Shown: positions 43,600-54,766, numbered from the stretch's first letter. The stretch: DNA of 64,000 nt from Erinaceus europaeus (GCF_950295315.1 NC_080164.1:63192042-63256041); one strand, 5' to 3'. Notes: a model not told the origin generated them from the sequence alone. Numbers and translations are program-made.

Positions 43600-44095
43600 T
43601 TAATGTATCACTATCTATGTAGCCTTTCTTTTAAAACAAGTTATTAGTGATTTCATATTGATTCACAATATTATAAAATAATAGGGGTATAATTCCATTC
43701 CCACTCATCCCCTGCATTGGATATTGGAGTAGTTTTTCCATTCTCACAGCCATGGGTTGACTTTATAACTAACAATATCTATATCTAGGTGTCTTTGCCC
43801 ATCTTTTTCTATGTTTCTGCTTTTTACTTCCTTTTTTTTTTTTTTTTTTACCAGAGCACTGCTCAACTCTGGCATATGGCATATGGCATATGGTGGTGCA
43901 GGTGGACTTTGGAGCCTCAGGCATGAGAATCTGTTTGCGTATCTACCCTCTGCCCTTCACTTCCTAAATCACACCTATACCTCGTACTACTTTTGGGTGT
44001 CCTTCCTTTTTCCCCCCTCTACACTCTGATAAGGGAAACAATGCCTGGCTTCCTCTGGTGTTTTCCAGACTCACTTCCCTTCTATGCAACCTTTT
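43600..44095. repeat. Repeat R, split by SINE-C
   Basis: Parallels 23070-23360: 'taataggggtataattccat', 'gggttgactttataact', 'cttcctctggtgttttcc'. Confidence 0.7.
43825..43965 (-). repeat. SINE-C
   Basis: Antisense, with three ATATGGC units (43874-43896). 'acttcct' flanks it. Confidence 0.8.
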
Positions 44096-44099
44096 TTTA

Positions 44100-44259
44100 A
44101 AAAAAAAAAAAAAAAGATTTTAATTATTTACTAGAAAGATAGGAGGAGAGAGAGAAAGAATCAGACATCAATCTGGTACATGTGCTACCGTGGATCGAAC
44201 TCAGGACCTCTTATTTGAAAGTCTAGGGCCTTAGCCACTGCGCCACCTCCTGGACCACT
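44100..44259 (-). repeat. SINE-D
   Basis: Antisense full copy. 'aaccttt...aaaa' is repeated on both sides (44089, 44263). Confidence 0.9.
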
Positions 44260-44468
44260 GTAACCTTTCTTTAAAACAATTTTTAGTCTACAGAATAATG
44301 CTCTATACTAAAAACAGGAACAAGGAACATGGGCACAATATTTGTATTCTTGAGATCTTAAACATGCATGTACATAGTCCATTTCTTCTTGGTCTTCATA
44401 ATGATCCAGAACACCACCATTCGTGGGACTGAGTTTCTTCTCATGATTTAATGTCTTAAAAATAAATC

Positions 44469-44812
44469 CGGGAGTCGGGCAACGGGTTGAGCACACGTGG
44501 CACGAAGCACAGGGATAGGCATGGGGATCCCGTTCGAGCCCAATGGCTCCCCACCTGCAGGGGAGTTGCTTCACAGGTGGCGAAGCAGGTCTGCAGGTAT
44601 CTGTTTTTCTCTTTCTCTCCCCCTCTCTGTCTTCCCAACCTCTCTCAGTTTCTCTCTGTCCTATCCAACGACAGCAGCAACAACAACAATAACCACAACA
44701 GTGATAAAACATCAAGGGTAGCAAAAGGGGAAAAAACGGTCTCCAGGAACAGTGGATTCGTGGTGCAGGCACCGAGCTCTGGCAATAACCCTGGAGGCAA
44801 AAAAAAAAAAAA
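44469..44812 (+). repeat. SINE-A, long-tail form
   Basis: First of a tandem pair. 'aaatcc' precedes it, separates the two copies and follows the second. Confidence 0.9.
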
Positions 44813-44820
44813 GAAATCCC

Positions 44821-45160
44821 TGGGGGCCAGGTGGTAGCAGTGGGTTAAGCACACATGGTGCAAAGCACAAGGAACATTGTAAGGATCCAGGTTTGAGCCT
44901 CGGGCTCCCCACCTACAGGGGGTCTCTTCACAAGTGGTGAAGCAGGTCTACAGGTGTCTATTTTTCTCTGAGAGACACCTCTCTGTCTTCTCCTCCTCTT
45001 TCGATTTCTTTCTGTCCTATCCAACTACAACAGCAGTAACAACAATAACAGCAACAAGGGCAACAAAATGGGAGGAAAATGGCCTCCAGGAGCAGTGGAT
45101 TTGTAATGCAGGCACCAAGCCCCAGCGGTAACCCTGGAGGCAAAAAAATAAAATAAAATA
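44821..45160 (+). repeat. SINE-A, long-tail form
   Basis: Second of the tandem pair. Its pyrimidine tract has an unusual 'gagagacacctctctg' insert. Confidence 0.9.
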
Positions 45161-45263
45161 AATCCCCAAGTGTAGACATAGTTGGGGTCTAACATTGTAA
45201 ACTAGTTCATTAATTATTTGACCTTTTATACTAATCAACTAATAGGGTTAGAATAAAATAGGA

Positions 45264-45480
45264 GGGGCCGGGTGGTGGCCATCTGGTTGAGTGCACATGT
45301 TGCAATGCACAAGGACCCGGGTTTGAGCCCCCCGTACCCACCTGCAGGGAGAAAGCTTTGTGAATGGTAAAGCTGGGCTGCAGGTGTCTCTCTGTCTCTC
45401 TCCTTCTCTGTCACCCCCTCTTGATTTCTGGTCGCCTCTATCTAATAAATAAATAAAGATAATAAAAAAAACATTAAAGG
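45264..45480 (+). repeat. SINE-B
   Basis: 11-bp TSD 'ataaaatagga' (45253-45263, 45481-45491). Confidence 0.93.
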
Positions 45481-45704
45481 ATAAAATAGGAACACTATAG
45501 ATGGATGTATATATTACTTTCTATTGTTTTTTAATGTTACATAGTTTGCACTGCTAGAGGAAGGCTTTGTGGAAAGAATGAATTGGATGAATAGGCTAAT
45601 TATATGTACTTTATGCTAATTATATGCATTTTAGGAACTAGGGTACATATTTTCCATATCAGAGGATTATGAGGAATGGTGTTCCCTTTTGTTAAAAAAA
45701 AAAA

Positions 45705-45865
45705 TTTACTTATTTTGGGTAGAGACAGAGAGAAATTGGGAGGGAAGGAGGAGATAACAAGGGAGAGAGAGATACCTGCAGCACTGCTTCACCACTGGTG
45801 AAACTCTCCCCCACTCCTGCAGGTGGGGACTGGGGGCTTGAACCTGGGTCCTTTGCACCAACACT
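45705..45865 (-). repeat. SINE-B
   Basis: Antisense, 5' head truncated. Confidence 0.8.
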
Positions 45866-46059
45866 GAGTCCCTGATGTCCTCTTTCTCGACCTGGTTATC
45901 AAACGTGTATTCCTTCCTACATCCCTTTTTCTAACCCTGATTTACCCTGAGGTTGCCAGTGCAACTTTCCTGTAGATTTGGTGGGTGAAACCAAAGATCT
46001 GTCAAAGATCACCTCCAAAGTCATTTAAAAATCACAATGAAAACTTTTATTTTCGTTAC

Positions 46060-46245
46060 AGTGCACAAGGATCCAGGTTCAAGTCCCTGGCCCCCACCTG
46101 CAGGGGGAAAGCTTCACAAGTGGTGAAGCAGGTCTGCAGGTGTCTCTCTGTCTCTCTTTTGCACTATATCCCTTCCCCTCAAAATTTCTCTCTGTCTCTA
46201 TTTAAAATCAATAAATAAAGATTAAAAAAAAAAGAAGAAAGAAAA
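46060..46245 (+). repeat. SINE-B, 5'-truncated
   Basis: Begins at 'agtgcacaaggatccagg'. Tail 'ataaataaagatt'. Confidence 0.85.
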
Positions 46246-46540
46246 TTTTTATTTTTTCCACCTCTAGGGTCATTACTGGGCTTGGTGCCTGCACTACAAA
46301 TCCACTGCTCCTGGAGGCCATTTTCCCCATTTTTGTTGCCCTTGTTGTTGCTGGATAGGACAGAGAGAAATTGAGAGAGGAGGGGAAGACAGATAGACTC
46401 CTACAGACCTGCTTTGCCACCCATGAAACGACCCCTTTGCTTGTGGGGGAGCCGGGGGCTCGAACTGGGATCTTTACACCTGTCCTTTACACATCTTTAC
46501 ACCATATGCGATTAACCTGCTTCACTACCACCCAGCCCCC
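46246..46540 (-). repeat. SINE-A, long-tail form
   Basis: Antisense. CAA block shortened, with 'ctttacac' locally repeated near 46470-46500. Confidence 0.85.
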
Positions 46541-46701
46541 ACCTGGTTCCCTTCTTAACTTTACCTTATGTTATATGATATTAGATAAATTTTAATTTCT
46601 GCTCTAATTTCATGCTTGGTAAAATGGTTACCACAAAAACAACACTTCTCTTTCTGTCTCCTAATCTCCCCATCAAAATAGACATTGGGAGCTATTTCTT
46701 T

Positions 46702-47574
46702 TTTTAAAAAAATTTCCTTATTAAGGGATTAATGCTTTATAGTCAACAGTAAAATACAATAGTTTGTACATGCGTAACATTTCCACATAACAATACAACA
46801 CCCAGTAGGTCCTCCTCTGCCATCATGTTCCAGGACCTAAACCCACACCCCTGCCCCAGAGTTTTTTACTTTGGTGCAATACACCAACCAGTCCAAGCTC
46901 TGCTTAGTGTTTTCTCTTCTGATCTTTTTCAACTTCTCTCTATAAGTGAGATCATCCCATATTCATCCTTTTGCTTCTGATTTACCTCACTTAACATGAT
47001 CTCTTAAAACTCCATCCAAGATGGGGTAAAGAAGATGAATTCACTGTTTTTAATAGCTGAGTAGTATTCCATTGTGTATATATACCACAACTTGCTCAGC
47101 TACTCATCTCTTGTTGGACATCTGGGTTGCTTCCAGGTTTTGGCTATTGCAAATTGTGCTGCTAAGAACATAGGTATACACAAATCTTTTTGGATGGGTG
47201 TTGTGGGTTCCTTAGGATATATCCCCAGGAGAGGAGTTGCAGGATCATAGTGTAGGCCCATTTCTAGCCTTGAGAGGTCTCCAGATTGTTCTCCACAGAG
47301 GTTGGACCAATTGACATTCCCACCAACAATGTAGGAGGGTTCCTTTGTCCCCACAACCTCTCCAGCATTTGTTGCTATCTTTTCTGATGTATGACACTCT
47401 CACAGGAGTGAAGTGGTATCTCATTGTTGTCTTTATTTACATTTCTCTGACAATCAATGACTTGGAGCATTTTTTAATATGTCTGTTGGCCTTTTGGATC
47501 TCTTCTGTGGTGAATATTCTGTCGATGTCCTCTCCCCATTTTTTGGATGGAGTCATTTGTTTTCTTGTTGCTTG
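46702..47574 (-). mobile_element. LINE-1 3' end, 5'-truncated
   Basis: Antisense 3'UTR and ORF2 C-terminus. The minus frame at 47100-47354 reads 'YPKEPTTPIQKDLCIPMF', parallel to the L1 at 25068. Several frameshifts. Confidence 0.88.
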
Positions 47575-47718
47575 GAAATATTTCTATATAGTATGAGATA
47601 ATGATTGATTAACAGAAGTTTATAGCTTCAAAGGCCCCACCTCCTTGAAATAAATAAGGGGACAGTGGTTTTTATGGAAAGGAGCCACTGTGTCAGTGAT
47701 GCTTACTGGAATGGTCTT

Positions 47719-47855
47719 GGGCTGGGGAGATAACATAATGGTTATGCAAAAGGTTTTCCTTCCTGAGGCTCAGGGGTCCCAGGTTCAATCCCAGTACCAC
47801 CATAAGCCAGAGCTGAGTAGTGCTCTGGTTAAAATTTAAAAAAATTAAAAAATAG
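47719..47855 (+). repeat. SINE-C
   Basis: Plus copy with 'ggggagataacataatgg' head. Confidence 0.85.
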
Positions 47856-48264
47856 GTCATAGGTCAATCTCAGTGTGCAACCCAAGTTAGGCATAATCAC
47901 TGTCCTTATTTTTCAGAGACAAAACTGTGTGTAGAGTCTAAACACCTGCCAGGGTCTGACAGATAGGTACAGGTGTCAGGTCTGAGGTTAGACACTTATT
48001 CTCCATCCTAGATTCCTTCCTCTCTTATAGGGCAACTGGCTGTATAATGTCAGGATTGTTCACATGGAGGGTCCCTACCTGGTTACCTCTCTAGAAGGTT
48101 AGAGGACTTTAGAAACAATCCTAGGTTATTGATTGAGGAAAATCTCCCAGGATCAACAAGTTCCTTTTTTCCTTCAACATTCCCTTTTCCTCTCTCTCTT
48201 TTTTTTTTTTTTTGCCTCCAGGGTTATTGCTGGGGCTTGGTGTCTGCACTATGAATCCGCTGCT

Positions 48265-48300
48265 TAGAAGCTAGGCGGTAGTGCAGCAGTTAAGCACATG
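48265..48300 (+). repeat. SINE-A head fragment without body or tail
   Basis: Only the first ~35 nt of a SINE-A ('taggcggtagtgcagcag'). Bracketed by 'tgaatccgctgct' (48252-48264) and 'tgaatcactgct' (48301-48312), the interrupted SINE sequence duplicated. Confidence 0.7.
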
Positions 48301-48468
48301 TGAATCACTGCTCCTGGAGGCTATTTTTTTTCCTTTTGTTTCCCTTATTTATTGTTATTATTATTGTTGCTATTGCTATCATTGTTGTTGGATAGGCCAG
48401 AGAGAAATTGAGAGAGGAGGGGAAGACAGAAAGGAGGAGAGAAAGATAAGACACCTGCAGACATTCTT

Positions 48469-48619
48469 TTTTTTTTTTTAAAGAATTTATTTATTCATGA
48501 GAAAGATAGGAGGAGAGAAAGAACCAGACATCACTCTGGTACATGTGCTGCCGGGGATCGAACTCAGGACCTCATGGTTGAGAACCCAATGCCCCAACCA
48601 CTGCACCACCTCCCGGACC
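48469..48619 (-). repeat. SINE-D
   Basis: 18-bp perfect TSD 'acacctgcagacattctt' (48451-48468, 48620-48637). Confidence 0.95.
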
Positions 48620-48911
48620 ACACCTGCAGACATTCTTCACCACTTGTGAAGTGACCCCCCCTGCAGGTAGGGAGCCGGGGGCTGGAACCAGGATCCTTAT
48701 GCCGGTCCTTGCACTTTGTGCCATGTGCGCTTAACCTGCTATGTTACCACCTGTCCCCCTTCCTCTCCCTTTTATCTATCCTCTTCTCCCTCCTCTTCTC
48801 CACACACATCCAAGGTGCCTGTGACTTTTCAATCCCCCTGAGAATAAGTGATTGGGCAATCTGCCAAGTCCAGTGTTTGAGAGAAGGGAAAAGAAATAGA
48901 TACATCTGTTG

Positions 48912-48955
48912 AATGTAAAACATTAATTCCCCAATAAAGAAATAAAAAATTTTTT
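48912..48955 (+). mobile_element. LINE-1 3' terminus, ~44 bp
   Basis: 'aacattaattccccaataaa' then A-rich. Extremely short L1 3' end. Confidence 0.7.
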
Positions 48956-48978
48956 TGCTCACCTAAAAGCTCTTCAGC

Positions 48979-49155
48979 TGGTCCAGGAGGTGGCACAGTG
49001 TATTGGACTCAATACACTGGATCTCAAGCATGAGATCCTGAGTTCGATCCCTGGCAGCACATGTGCCGGAGTGATGTCTGGTTCTTTCTCCCTCTCTCCT
49101 CTTATATTTCTCATTAGTAAATAAATAAATAAAATCTTTTTTTTACAAAAAAAAA
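48979..49155 (+). repeat. SINE-D
   Basis: Plus copy with a local 'tattggactcaatacactgg' rearrangement in the head. Confidence 0.88.
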
Positions 49156-49174
49156 AAAAGAAATAGATACATTT

Positions 49175-49446
49175 GGGGGAGTTGGACGGTGGCGCAGCAG
49201 ATTAAGCGCACATGGCGCAAAGTGCAAAGACTGGTGTAAGGATCCCGGTTCGAGGCCCCGGCTCCCCACCTGCAGGGGAGTCGCTTCACTCGCGGTGAAG
49301 CAGGTCTGCAGGTGTCTGTCTTTCTCTCCCCCTCTCTGTCTTCCCCTCCTATCTCCATTTCTCTCTGTCCTGTCCAACAACAATGACGTCAATAACAACA
49401 ACGTTAAACAACAAGGGCAACAAAAGGGAAAATAAATTTAAAAAAT
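49175..49446 (+). repeat. SINE-A just upstream of exon 5
   Basis: 14-bp TSD with one mismatch (49161-49174 'aaatagatacattt', 49447-49460 'aaatagatatattt'). Its TSD ends 39 bp before the exon 5 acceptor boundary. Confidence 0.93.
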
Positions 49447-49499
49447 AAATAGATATATTTTAACCCTCTAACTCAGTATGCCTCTGCTTCATTTGACAG

Positions 49500-49613
49500 G
49501 AAATTGATGATTGCCTGGTCCAAGCAAAAGACCGAAGTTATGATGCCCTTGTGCACTTTGGGAAGCGGGGCTTGAATGTGGCGGCCACAGCAGCAGTGAT
49601 GGCTGCTTCCAAG
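49500..49613 (+). CDS. REEP1: REEP1 exon 5
   Basis: 114-nt phase-0 exon. Acceptor 'ctgcttcatttgacag', donor 'gtattg' at 49614 (weaker than the other donors). A plausible branch point 'ctctaactc' lies at 49467-49475. Encodes E102 to K139 ('[20 protein letters not shown]' onward, ending 'TAAVMAASK'). This is the amphipathic and Ala-rich C-terminal segment after the membrane domain, within the region tied to microtubule binding. No differences from human in my reading. Confidence 0.97.
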
Positions 49614-49828
49614 GTATTGTATTAGACCCTGATGCTGTAGCTAAATGAGCAAATTAACCCCTGCAGTCTGCCCTGATCATCTCTCATGCAAGTCACACAC
49701 AACAGACTAAAAACCAATTAGTGGCTTCTCAAAGCAGCATTAACACTGCACTCTGCCTCAGAGGGGTAGTTTGAATCACCTCCTTTCTGGGTTCCTTTGA
49801 AATTAAAAAAAAAAAAAGGTGGCTCTTA

Positions 49829-49856
49829 ACCCCCCCCCACACACACACACACACAA
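49829..49856. repeat. C run plus (CA)n microsatellite
   Basis: Eight or nine C, then about nine CA units. Confidence 0.85.
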
Positions 49857-49975
49857 CCCAGAAATTACATGCACACATGCTTGCATACACACAAATTTGT
49901 GCAATTGTGCAACTGATGAGTTCTGGAATCCAACAGAATTCATCTATGGATTCCAGGTTAAGAAATTCTACACTA

Positions 49976-50223
49976 GGGAGTTGGGCAGTAGCACAGTGGG
50001 TTAAGCGCAGGTGGCACAAAGTGCAAGGATCAGCATAAGGATCCTGGTTCAAGCCCCCAGCTCCCCACATGCAGGGGAGTCACTTCACAGGTGATGAAGC
50101 AGGTCTGCAGGTGTCTGTCTTTCTCTCCCCCTCTCTGTCTTCCCCTCCTCTCTCCATTGTTCTATGTCCTATCCAACAACAATGACAACAATAATAACTA
50201 CAACAATAAAAAAAAAGAAAGAA
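49976..50223 (+). repeat. SINE-A
   Basis: 15-bp perfect TSD 'agaaattctacacta' (49961-49975, 50224-50238). Confidence 0.95.
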
Positions 50224-50549
50224 AGAAATTCTACACTACCTGGCATGTAAGCCTAGGAGAAGGAGTAGAAGGAGGGGGGAGAGGAAAGGAACTCTTCTCT
50301 GCAGTTTCCCAGGGCGTACTTGGAGAGTAACCTAAATTCAGAGTAGACAGGTGGAGAGACTGGCATAAATGGATGGACTTCATGCTCTTGTGACCCAGCA
50401 GATTCAAAGGAAGCAGCTCAAGGTCCTAGATTAAGCAGAGGGCGTCAGACACGGAGGAGAATATATACAGCAACAGCAACTAGAAGTAAGGGAGGTTTGA
50501 AGTAGCAGCCTTTCTTTTTTCTATCCAGTCTTCTTCTCAAGTCTCTGTG

Positions 50550-50690
50550 TTCCTTCCTAACTTCTTTTTCCTCTCTCTATTTCTCTCTATCCTATCCAAC
50601 AACAACGACATCAATAACAACAATAACTACAACAATAAAACAACAAGGGCAACAAAAGGGAAAATAAATAAATAAATAAATATTTTTTAA
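50550..50690 (+). repeat. SINE-A, 5'-truncated
   Basis: Begins in the pyrimidine tract. CAA block and AATAAATAAATA tail intact. Confidence 0.88.
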
Positions 50691-51384
50691 AAAAAGATGG
50701 TTCAGTATGGCTTACTCAGTTTCTCAGCCACTCATGTGTAATGTTATTCTGCCAGCAATTTCACAGGACCATCTTTTACCAGTTTGGCCTCAACCTACCA
50801 CCAGCCCCCCCCCCCCCCCAGACTGCTAGAGGAAACCGAGAGCCCAGGCCTCCAGCCAGGCACCTTACAACAACTAAACCTGAAGGATTCTCCAGACAGT
50901 CTAAAACTTGCCTCAGAAAATCATTGCTCATTAGTTCTAAGTGGATCAAAGTAGTGAGAGATACATGCTTCCTGAAGAACTTGGTTCCAGATGAGAACAA
51001 TTTCTGCCTTTTGGGGTCTTTACTTTTCTTCTCTAAACATCTTGAAAGAGAAACACACATCTCTTCTAAAAATAATGCTCTCTCCTTTTGAACAAGATGT
51101 GCACTAAAAATAAAAATAAAATAAGTAAAATAACTGGTTCAGGAATAAATTTGGTTTCATAAGCAACGCCAGGCAAGGGTCAAAGAAGATGACTCACCAG
51201 AGTCCAAATTTGGCTTTTGTGTCTAACCCACCTGGGAAACTTTGTTATATATGTACATATATTCTCAGATGAATCAGAGACTTGGGCAGTGGGTCCATAA
51301 GTCTCTATCCTTAATAAGTTCCCCAGATGATTTTTTTAAAATAGAATTTTATTTTCTCCTATTTATTTTTAAACATATATTTTT

Positions 51385-51750
51385 ATTTATTTATTTATTT
51401 ATTTGCCTCCAGGGTTATCGCTGGGGCTCGGTGCCTGCACCACAAATCCACTGCTCCTGAAGGCCATTTTTCCCCTTTTGTTACCCTGGTTGTTTTTTTT
51501 TTTTAATCATTGTTGTGGTTATTATTATCGTTGCCATTGACGTCATTGTTGTTGGATAGGACAGAGAGAAATGGAGAGAGGAGGGGAAGACATAGAGGGG
51601 GAGAGAAATATAGACACCTGCAGAACTGCTTCACTGCCTGTGAAGTGACTCCCCTGCAGGTGGGGAGCCGGGGGCTGGAACCAGGATCCTTATGCTGGTC
51701 CTTGCGCTTTGCGCCACATGTGCTTAACCCGCTGCGTTACCACCTGACCC
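51385..51750 (-). repeat. SINE-A, long-tail form
   Basis: Antisense full copy. 'acatatattt' on both sides (51373, 51758). Confidence 0.92.
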
Positions 51751-51771
51751 CCATAAACACATATATTTATT

Positions 51772-51893
51772 TTTAACTAGAGCACTGCTTGGCTCTGGCT
51801 TATGGTCGTGCTGGGGATTGAACATGGGACCTCAGAGCCACAGGCATAACATTATTTTTGCATAGCCATTATATAATCTCCCCAGTCCTTTTA
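51772..51893 (-). repeat. SINE-C, array copy 1
   Basis: Antisense 'tagagcactgcttggctctg' to 'atataatctccccagtcc'. First of five head-to-tail copies. Confidence 0.88.
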
Positions 51894-51894
51894 T

Positions 51895-52027
51895 TTACCT
51901 CTTTATTTATTACCAGAGCACTGTTCAACTCTGGTCTATGGTGGTGCTAGTGATTGATCCTTCAACCTCAGAGCCTCAGACATAAAAATATTTTTGCATA
52001 ACCATTGTATAATCTCCCCAGCCCTTT
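51895..52027 (-). repeat. SINE-C, array copy 2
   Basis: Antisense. Ends 'gtataatctccccagccc'. Confidence 0.88.
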
Positions 52028-52030
52028 TCC

Positions 52031-52061
<31 letters not shown>

Positions 52062-52178
52062 TTCATTTATTACCAGAGCACTGCTCATCTCTGGCTTATG
52101 GTGGTGTTAGAGACTGAACCTGGAACATAAGAGCCTCAGGCATGATTTTTTTTTTCATAGTTACTATGCTATCTCCCT
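52028..52178 (-). repeat. SINE-C, array copy 3
   Basis: Starts with a TTTA run (tail), then the SINE-C body to 'atgctatctccctag'. Confidence 0.88.
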
Positions 52179-52297
52179 AGATGGATCAGAACACTGCTCA
52201 GTTTTGGCTTATGTTAGGGCTAGGGAATGAACCTGGGACATCAGAGCCTCAGGCTTGAAAGGCCTTTGCAGAGCCATTATGCTGTCTCCCCAGCCCC
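52179..52297 (-). repeat. SINE-C, array copy 4
   Basis: Antisense copy without an obvious tail at its junction with copy 3. Confidence 0.85.
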
Positions 52298-52324
52298 TCC
52301 TAGATGATTTTTTTAAAATCCTTT

Positions 52325-52470
52325 TTTTAACCTTTTTCTTTTTTTTTGACCAGAGCACTGCTCAGCTCTGGCTTATGGTGGTACAGAGGATTGAACCTGG
52401 GACTTTGTTTGGAGCCTCAGGTATGAGAATCTCTTTGCATAACCATTATGTTATCTGTCCCCACCCTTAA
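52325..52470 (-). repeat. SINE-C, array copy 5
   Basis: Antisense copy, separated from copy 4 by ~27 bp. Confidence 0.88.
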
Positions 52471-52483
52471 AAAAATTTTTTTC

Positions 52484-52655
52484 TTCACTTCACAAGCCAT
52501 GAAGCAGGTCTGCAGGTGTCTATCTTTCTCTCCCCCTCTCTGTCTTCCCCTCCTCTCTCCATTTCTCTCTGTTTTATCCAACAACGGCATCAATAATAGC
52601 TACAACAATAAAACAATAAGGGCAACAAAAGGGAATAAATAAATAAATATTTTTT
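52484..52655 (+). repeat. SINE-A, 5'-truncated
   Basis: Begins at 'cttcacttcacaagccat'. AATAAATAAATA tail. Confidence 0.88.
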
Positions 52656-52659
52656 AAAA

Positions 52660-52840
52660 TTTTAATCTGATAGGACAAAGAGAAATCGAGAGGGTTAGGG
52701 GAGATAATGAGGGGGGGTAGAAAGACACCTGCAGCACTGCGCCACCACTTGTGAAGATTCCCCCTTGCAGGTGGGGACCAGGTACTTGAACCTTGAGCAT
52801 GATGATGTGTGCAGTCAAACAGGTGTTCCTTCACCCAGCT
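52660..52840 (-). repeat. SINE-B
   Basis: Antisense copy with a diverged head. Confidence 0.8.
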
Positions 52841-52854
52841 TCATCCCCAGATGA

Positions 52855-52917
52855 TTTTTTTTTTACCTCCAAGGTTAGTAATGGGCTCAATGCCAGCACT
52901 CCAAATCCACTGCTCCT
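52855..52917 (-). repeat. SINE-A tail-module fragment
   Basis: Only the antisense tail module ('ccaaatccactgctcctga') remains. Confidence 0.75.
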
Positions 52918-52949
52918 GACTTTTAACCATCGAGACTTTTAACCATCGA
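52918..52949. repeat. 16-bp perfect tandem duplication
   Basis: 'gacttttaaccatcga' twice, exactly adjacent. Confidence 0.95.
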
Positions 52950-53709
52950 GTTCTGCTATATTCTCCTTTGTCATTCAATGCCCTGTCACTCTGGATTTCT
53001 GTTCTTCAGAGCTTCTACTTTGGCATGTTACCTCACTTCACTCCACTCAGTAGATGTTTAGATAAAATTAAAATGAATGAAAGACCCAGCACCATAAGTC
53101 AGTTGAGGAGGAAGGGCTCGAACTTGTGAATAGTTGCTGATCTCTCTGTTTCAAGTCTACTGATGAGATTCTCTGGAGTTAGCTGCATCAAGAGCCGAGA
53201 GGAAAGAGACAGACTTGCCTTTCTGATCCCAGCAAAGTGTCCTGTTGAACCATTGGAGAAAGCATTTTTGGGTTACACTTTTTTTTTTTTTGGAGGGGAG
53301 GCTCTCCTAGATGTGGTGACACAGTACCTTATTGGTATGTTCTCATCTCCCCTAATCTTCTCTTCTGTCACTCCTTTCCTTGTCTCTCTCTTTTGGACTT
53401 AGGTGGAACTTCTCTAGCCTTGCTTTCTTTTAAGATCACCTCATCCTTTTCCTCACCTCCTGCTGTCACTTGGTGTATCTAGTTTCCAGACAAGCTTCTC
53501 TGAATGAGTTTGCAAATTTGTGATTCTCTGCCGAGCCCTTCCTCCCTTTGTCTTCTTGGTAGTCCAAATCAGCCCCTCATCTGTGTCTCATCTTTTTGGT
53601 GATAATGAAGTTACCATCCTCTCATGATCAGAGATCCTGAATCTCCATCATTTTTGATGCATATCCTTCTTCTCACTTCATCTTCAACTCCTGTTCATTT
53701 GATGCCCCT

Positions 53710-53850
53710 GGTGTCTGTCTTACCTTCTCTCTATCTCCCTTCCCCTCTCAATTTCTCTCTGCCCAGTCAAGTAAAATAGAAAGGAAAAAAAAATGACCTC
53801 TGAGAGCAATCGATTTGTAGTGTTGGCACTAACCCCACTGGCAATATATA
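53710..53850 (+). repeat. SINE-A, 5'-truncated, long-tail form (old)
   Basis: Pyrimidine tract, 'gagcaatcgatttgtagt' tail module, then a TA run. Confidence 0.7.
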
Positions 53851-53886
53851 TATATATTAGAAAAGAAAATATTCTTATTTTTTAAA

Positions 53887-54180
53887 AAATGTTTGCTTTG
53901 CCACTAAAGTTATCACTGGGGCTCCTCACCTGCATGATTCCTCCAGTCCCAGTGGCCTTTTTGTTTTGTTTTAAGATAGAGGGTGAGAGACGGGGAGGAA
54001 GAGAGGGAGGGAGGCAGGGAGGGAAGGAGAGAAAGAGAGAGAGGAGAGGAGAAAGATACCACCATACAGCTCTAGTGTTCATGAAACTTTCCCTGTTAGG
54101 GGCTCCCATGTGGTAGCCAGGATTTCAAACCTGGGTGAGCCCCCTCAAGTCTGAGCTTCTATACAGGGTCTCCCCTGGCT
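53887..54180 (-). repeat. Old SINE-A/B, long-tail form
   Basis: Antisense tail module, then an expanded GGGA/GA-rich body and degraded head. Confidence 0.65.
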
Positions 54181-54429
54181 GCCTCAGCCTACTGTGTGTC
54201 TTTCCCTCTCCTGAGCTTCTGTCATATCTTTTGTTGTCTTTGTCACTTGCTGCCTTGTCTTGATGTCTCAGCTAGACTATAAGTTTTTTGGAAATGGGAA
54301 CAATGTCAAGTGTCATATTACCTTTATTCTTCTCTGGAGCTTCACACAGAACTTGGTAAACATTACCTCAGCCTTCGTTGTGAATAATGAAGAAATGGCA
54401 CAGAGAGAGAGATGACCCAGGGGGTGGCA

Positions 54430-54660
54430 CAGACAAGAGGTGGTACAATGGATAAAGTGTTAGATTGTCAAGCATGAGGTCCTGAGTTCAGTCCCCAGCA
54501 GCACATGTTCCAGAGTGATGTCTGGTTTCCTCTCTCTCTCTCTTTTTCTCTCTCTCTCTCTCTCTCCCTCTCTCCCTCCCTCTCCCCTCTCCCTCTCTTT
54601 CTCCCTCTGTCTTTCTCCTCCTATCTTTCTCATTAATAAGTAAAAAAAAAAATTAAAAAG
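54430..54660 (+). repeat. SINE-D with expanded pyrimidine tract
   Basis: CT-rich stretch of ~90 bp (54530-54620), then 'ctcattaataagtaaa'. Confidence 0.85.
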
Positions 54661-54765
54661 AGAATATACACACAATGGCTCCCTGTTACTGAAGAAATGT
54701 CTATGTGAGTGTGTGTATATGTGGGATGAGGGGCACAAAATGGCACCCTTTTAATGAAGAGCTGT

Positions 54766-54766
<1 letters not shown>

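Larger units (their letters stand above)
48211..48760 (-). repeat. SINE-A, long-tail form, split twice
   Basis: Antisense parts at 48211-48264, 48301-48468 and 48620-48760. Interrupted by a SINE-A head fragment and a SINE-D. Confidence 0.85.
41773..49499 (+). other. REEP1: REEP1 intron 4
   Basis: 7.7-kb intron. Nothing recognisable in 41773-42328, 42599-42724, 43438-43600, 44260-44468, 45481-45704, 45866-46059, 46541-46701, 47575-47718, 47856-48210 and 48761-48911. The last 40 bp before exon 5 are the only non-repeat acceptor region. Confidence 0.9.

Noticed and set aside
51772..52470. CRISPR-like array
   Set aside because: Units are 120-150 bp, diverged, AT-tailed SINEs in a mammalian intron, with no short identical repeats and spacers.
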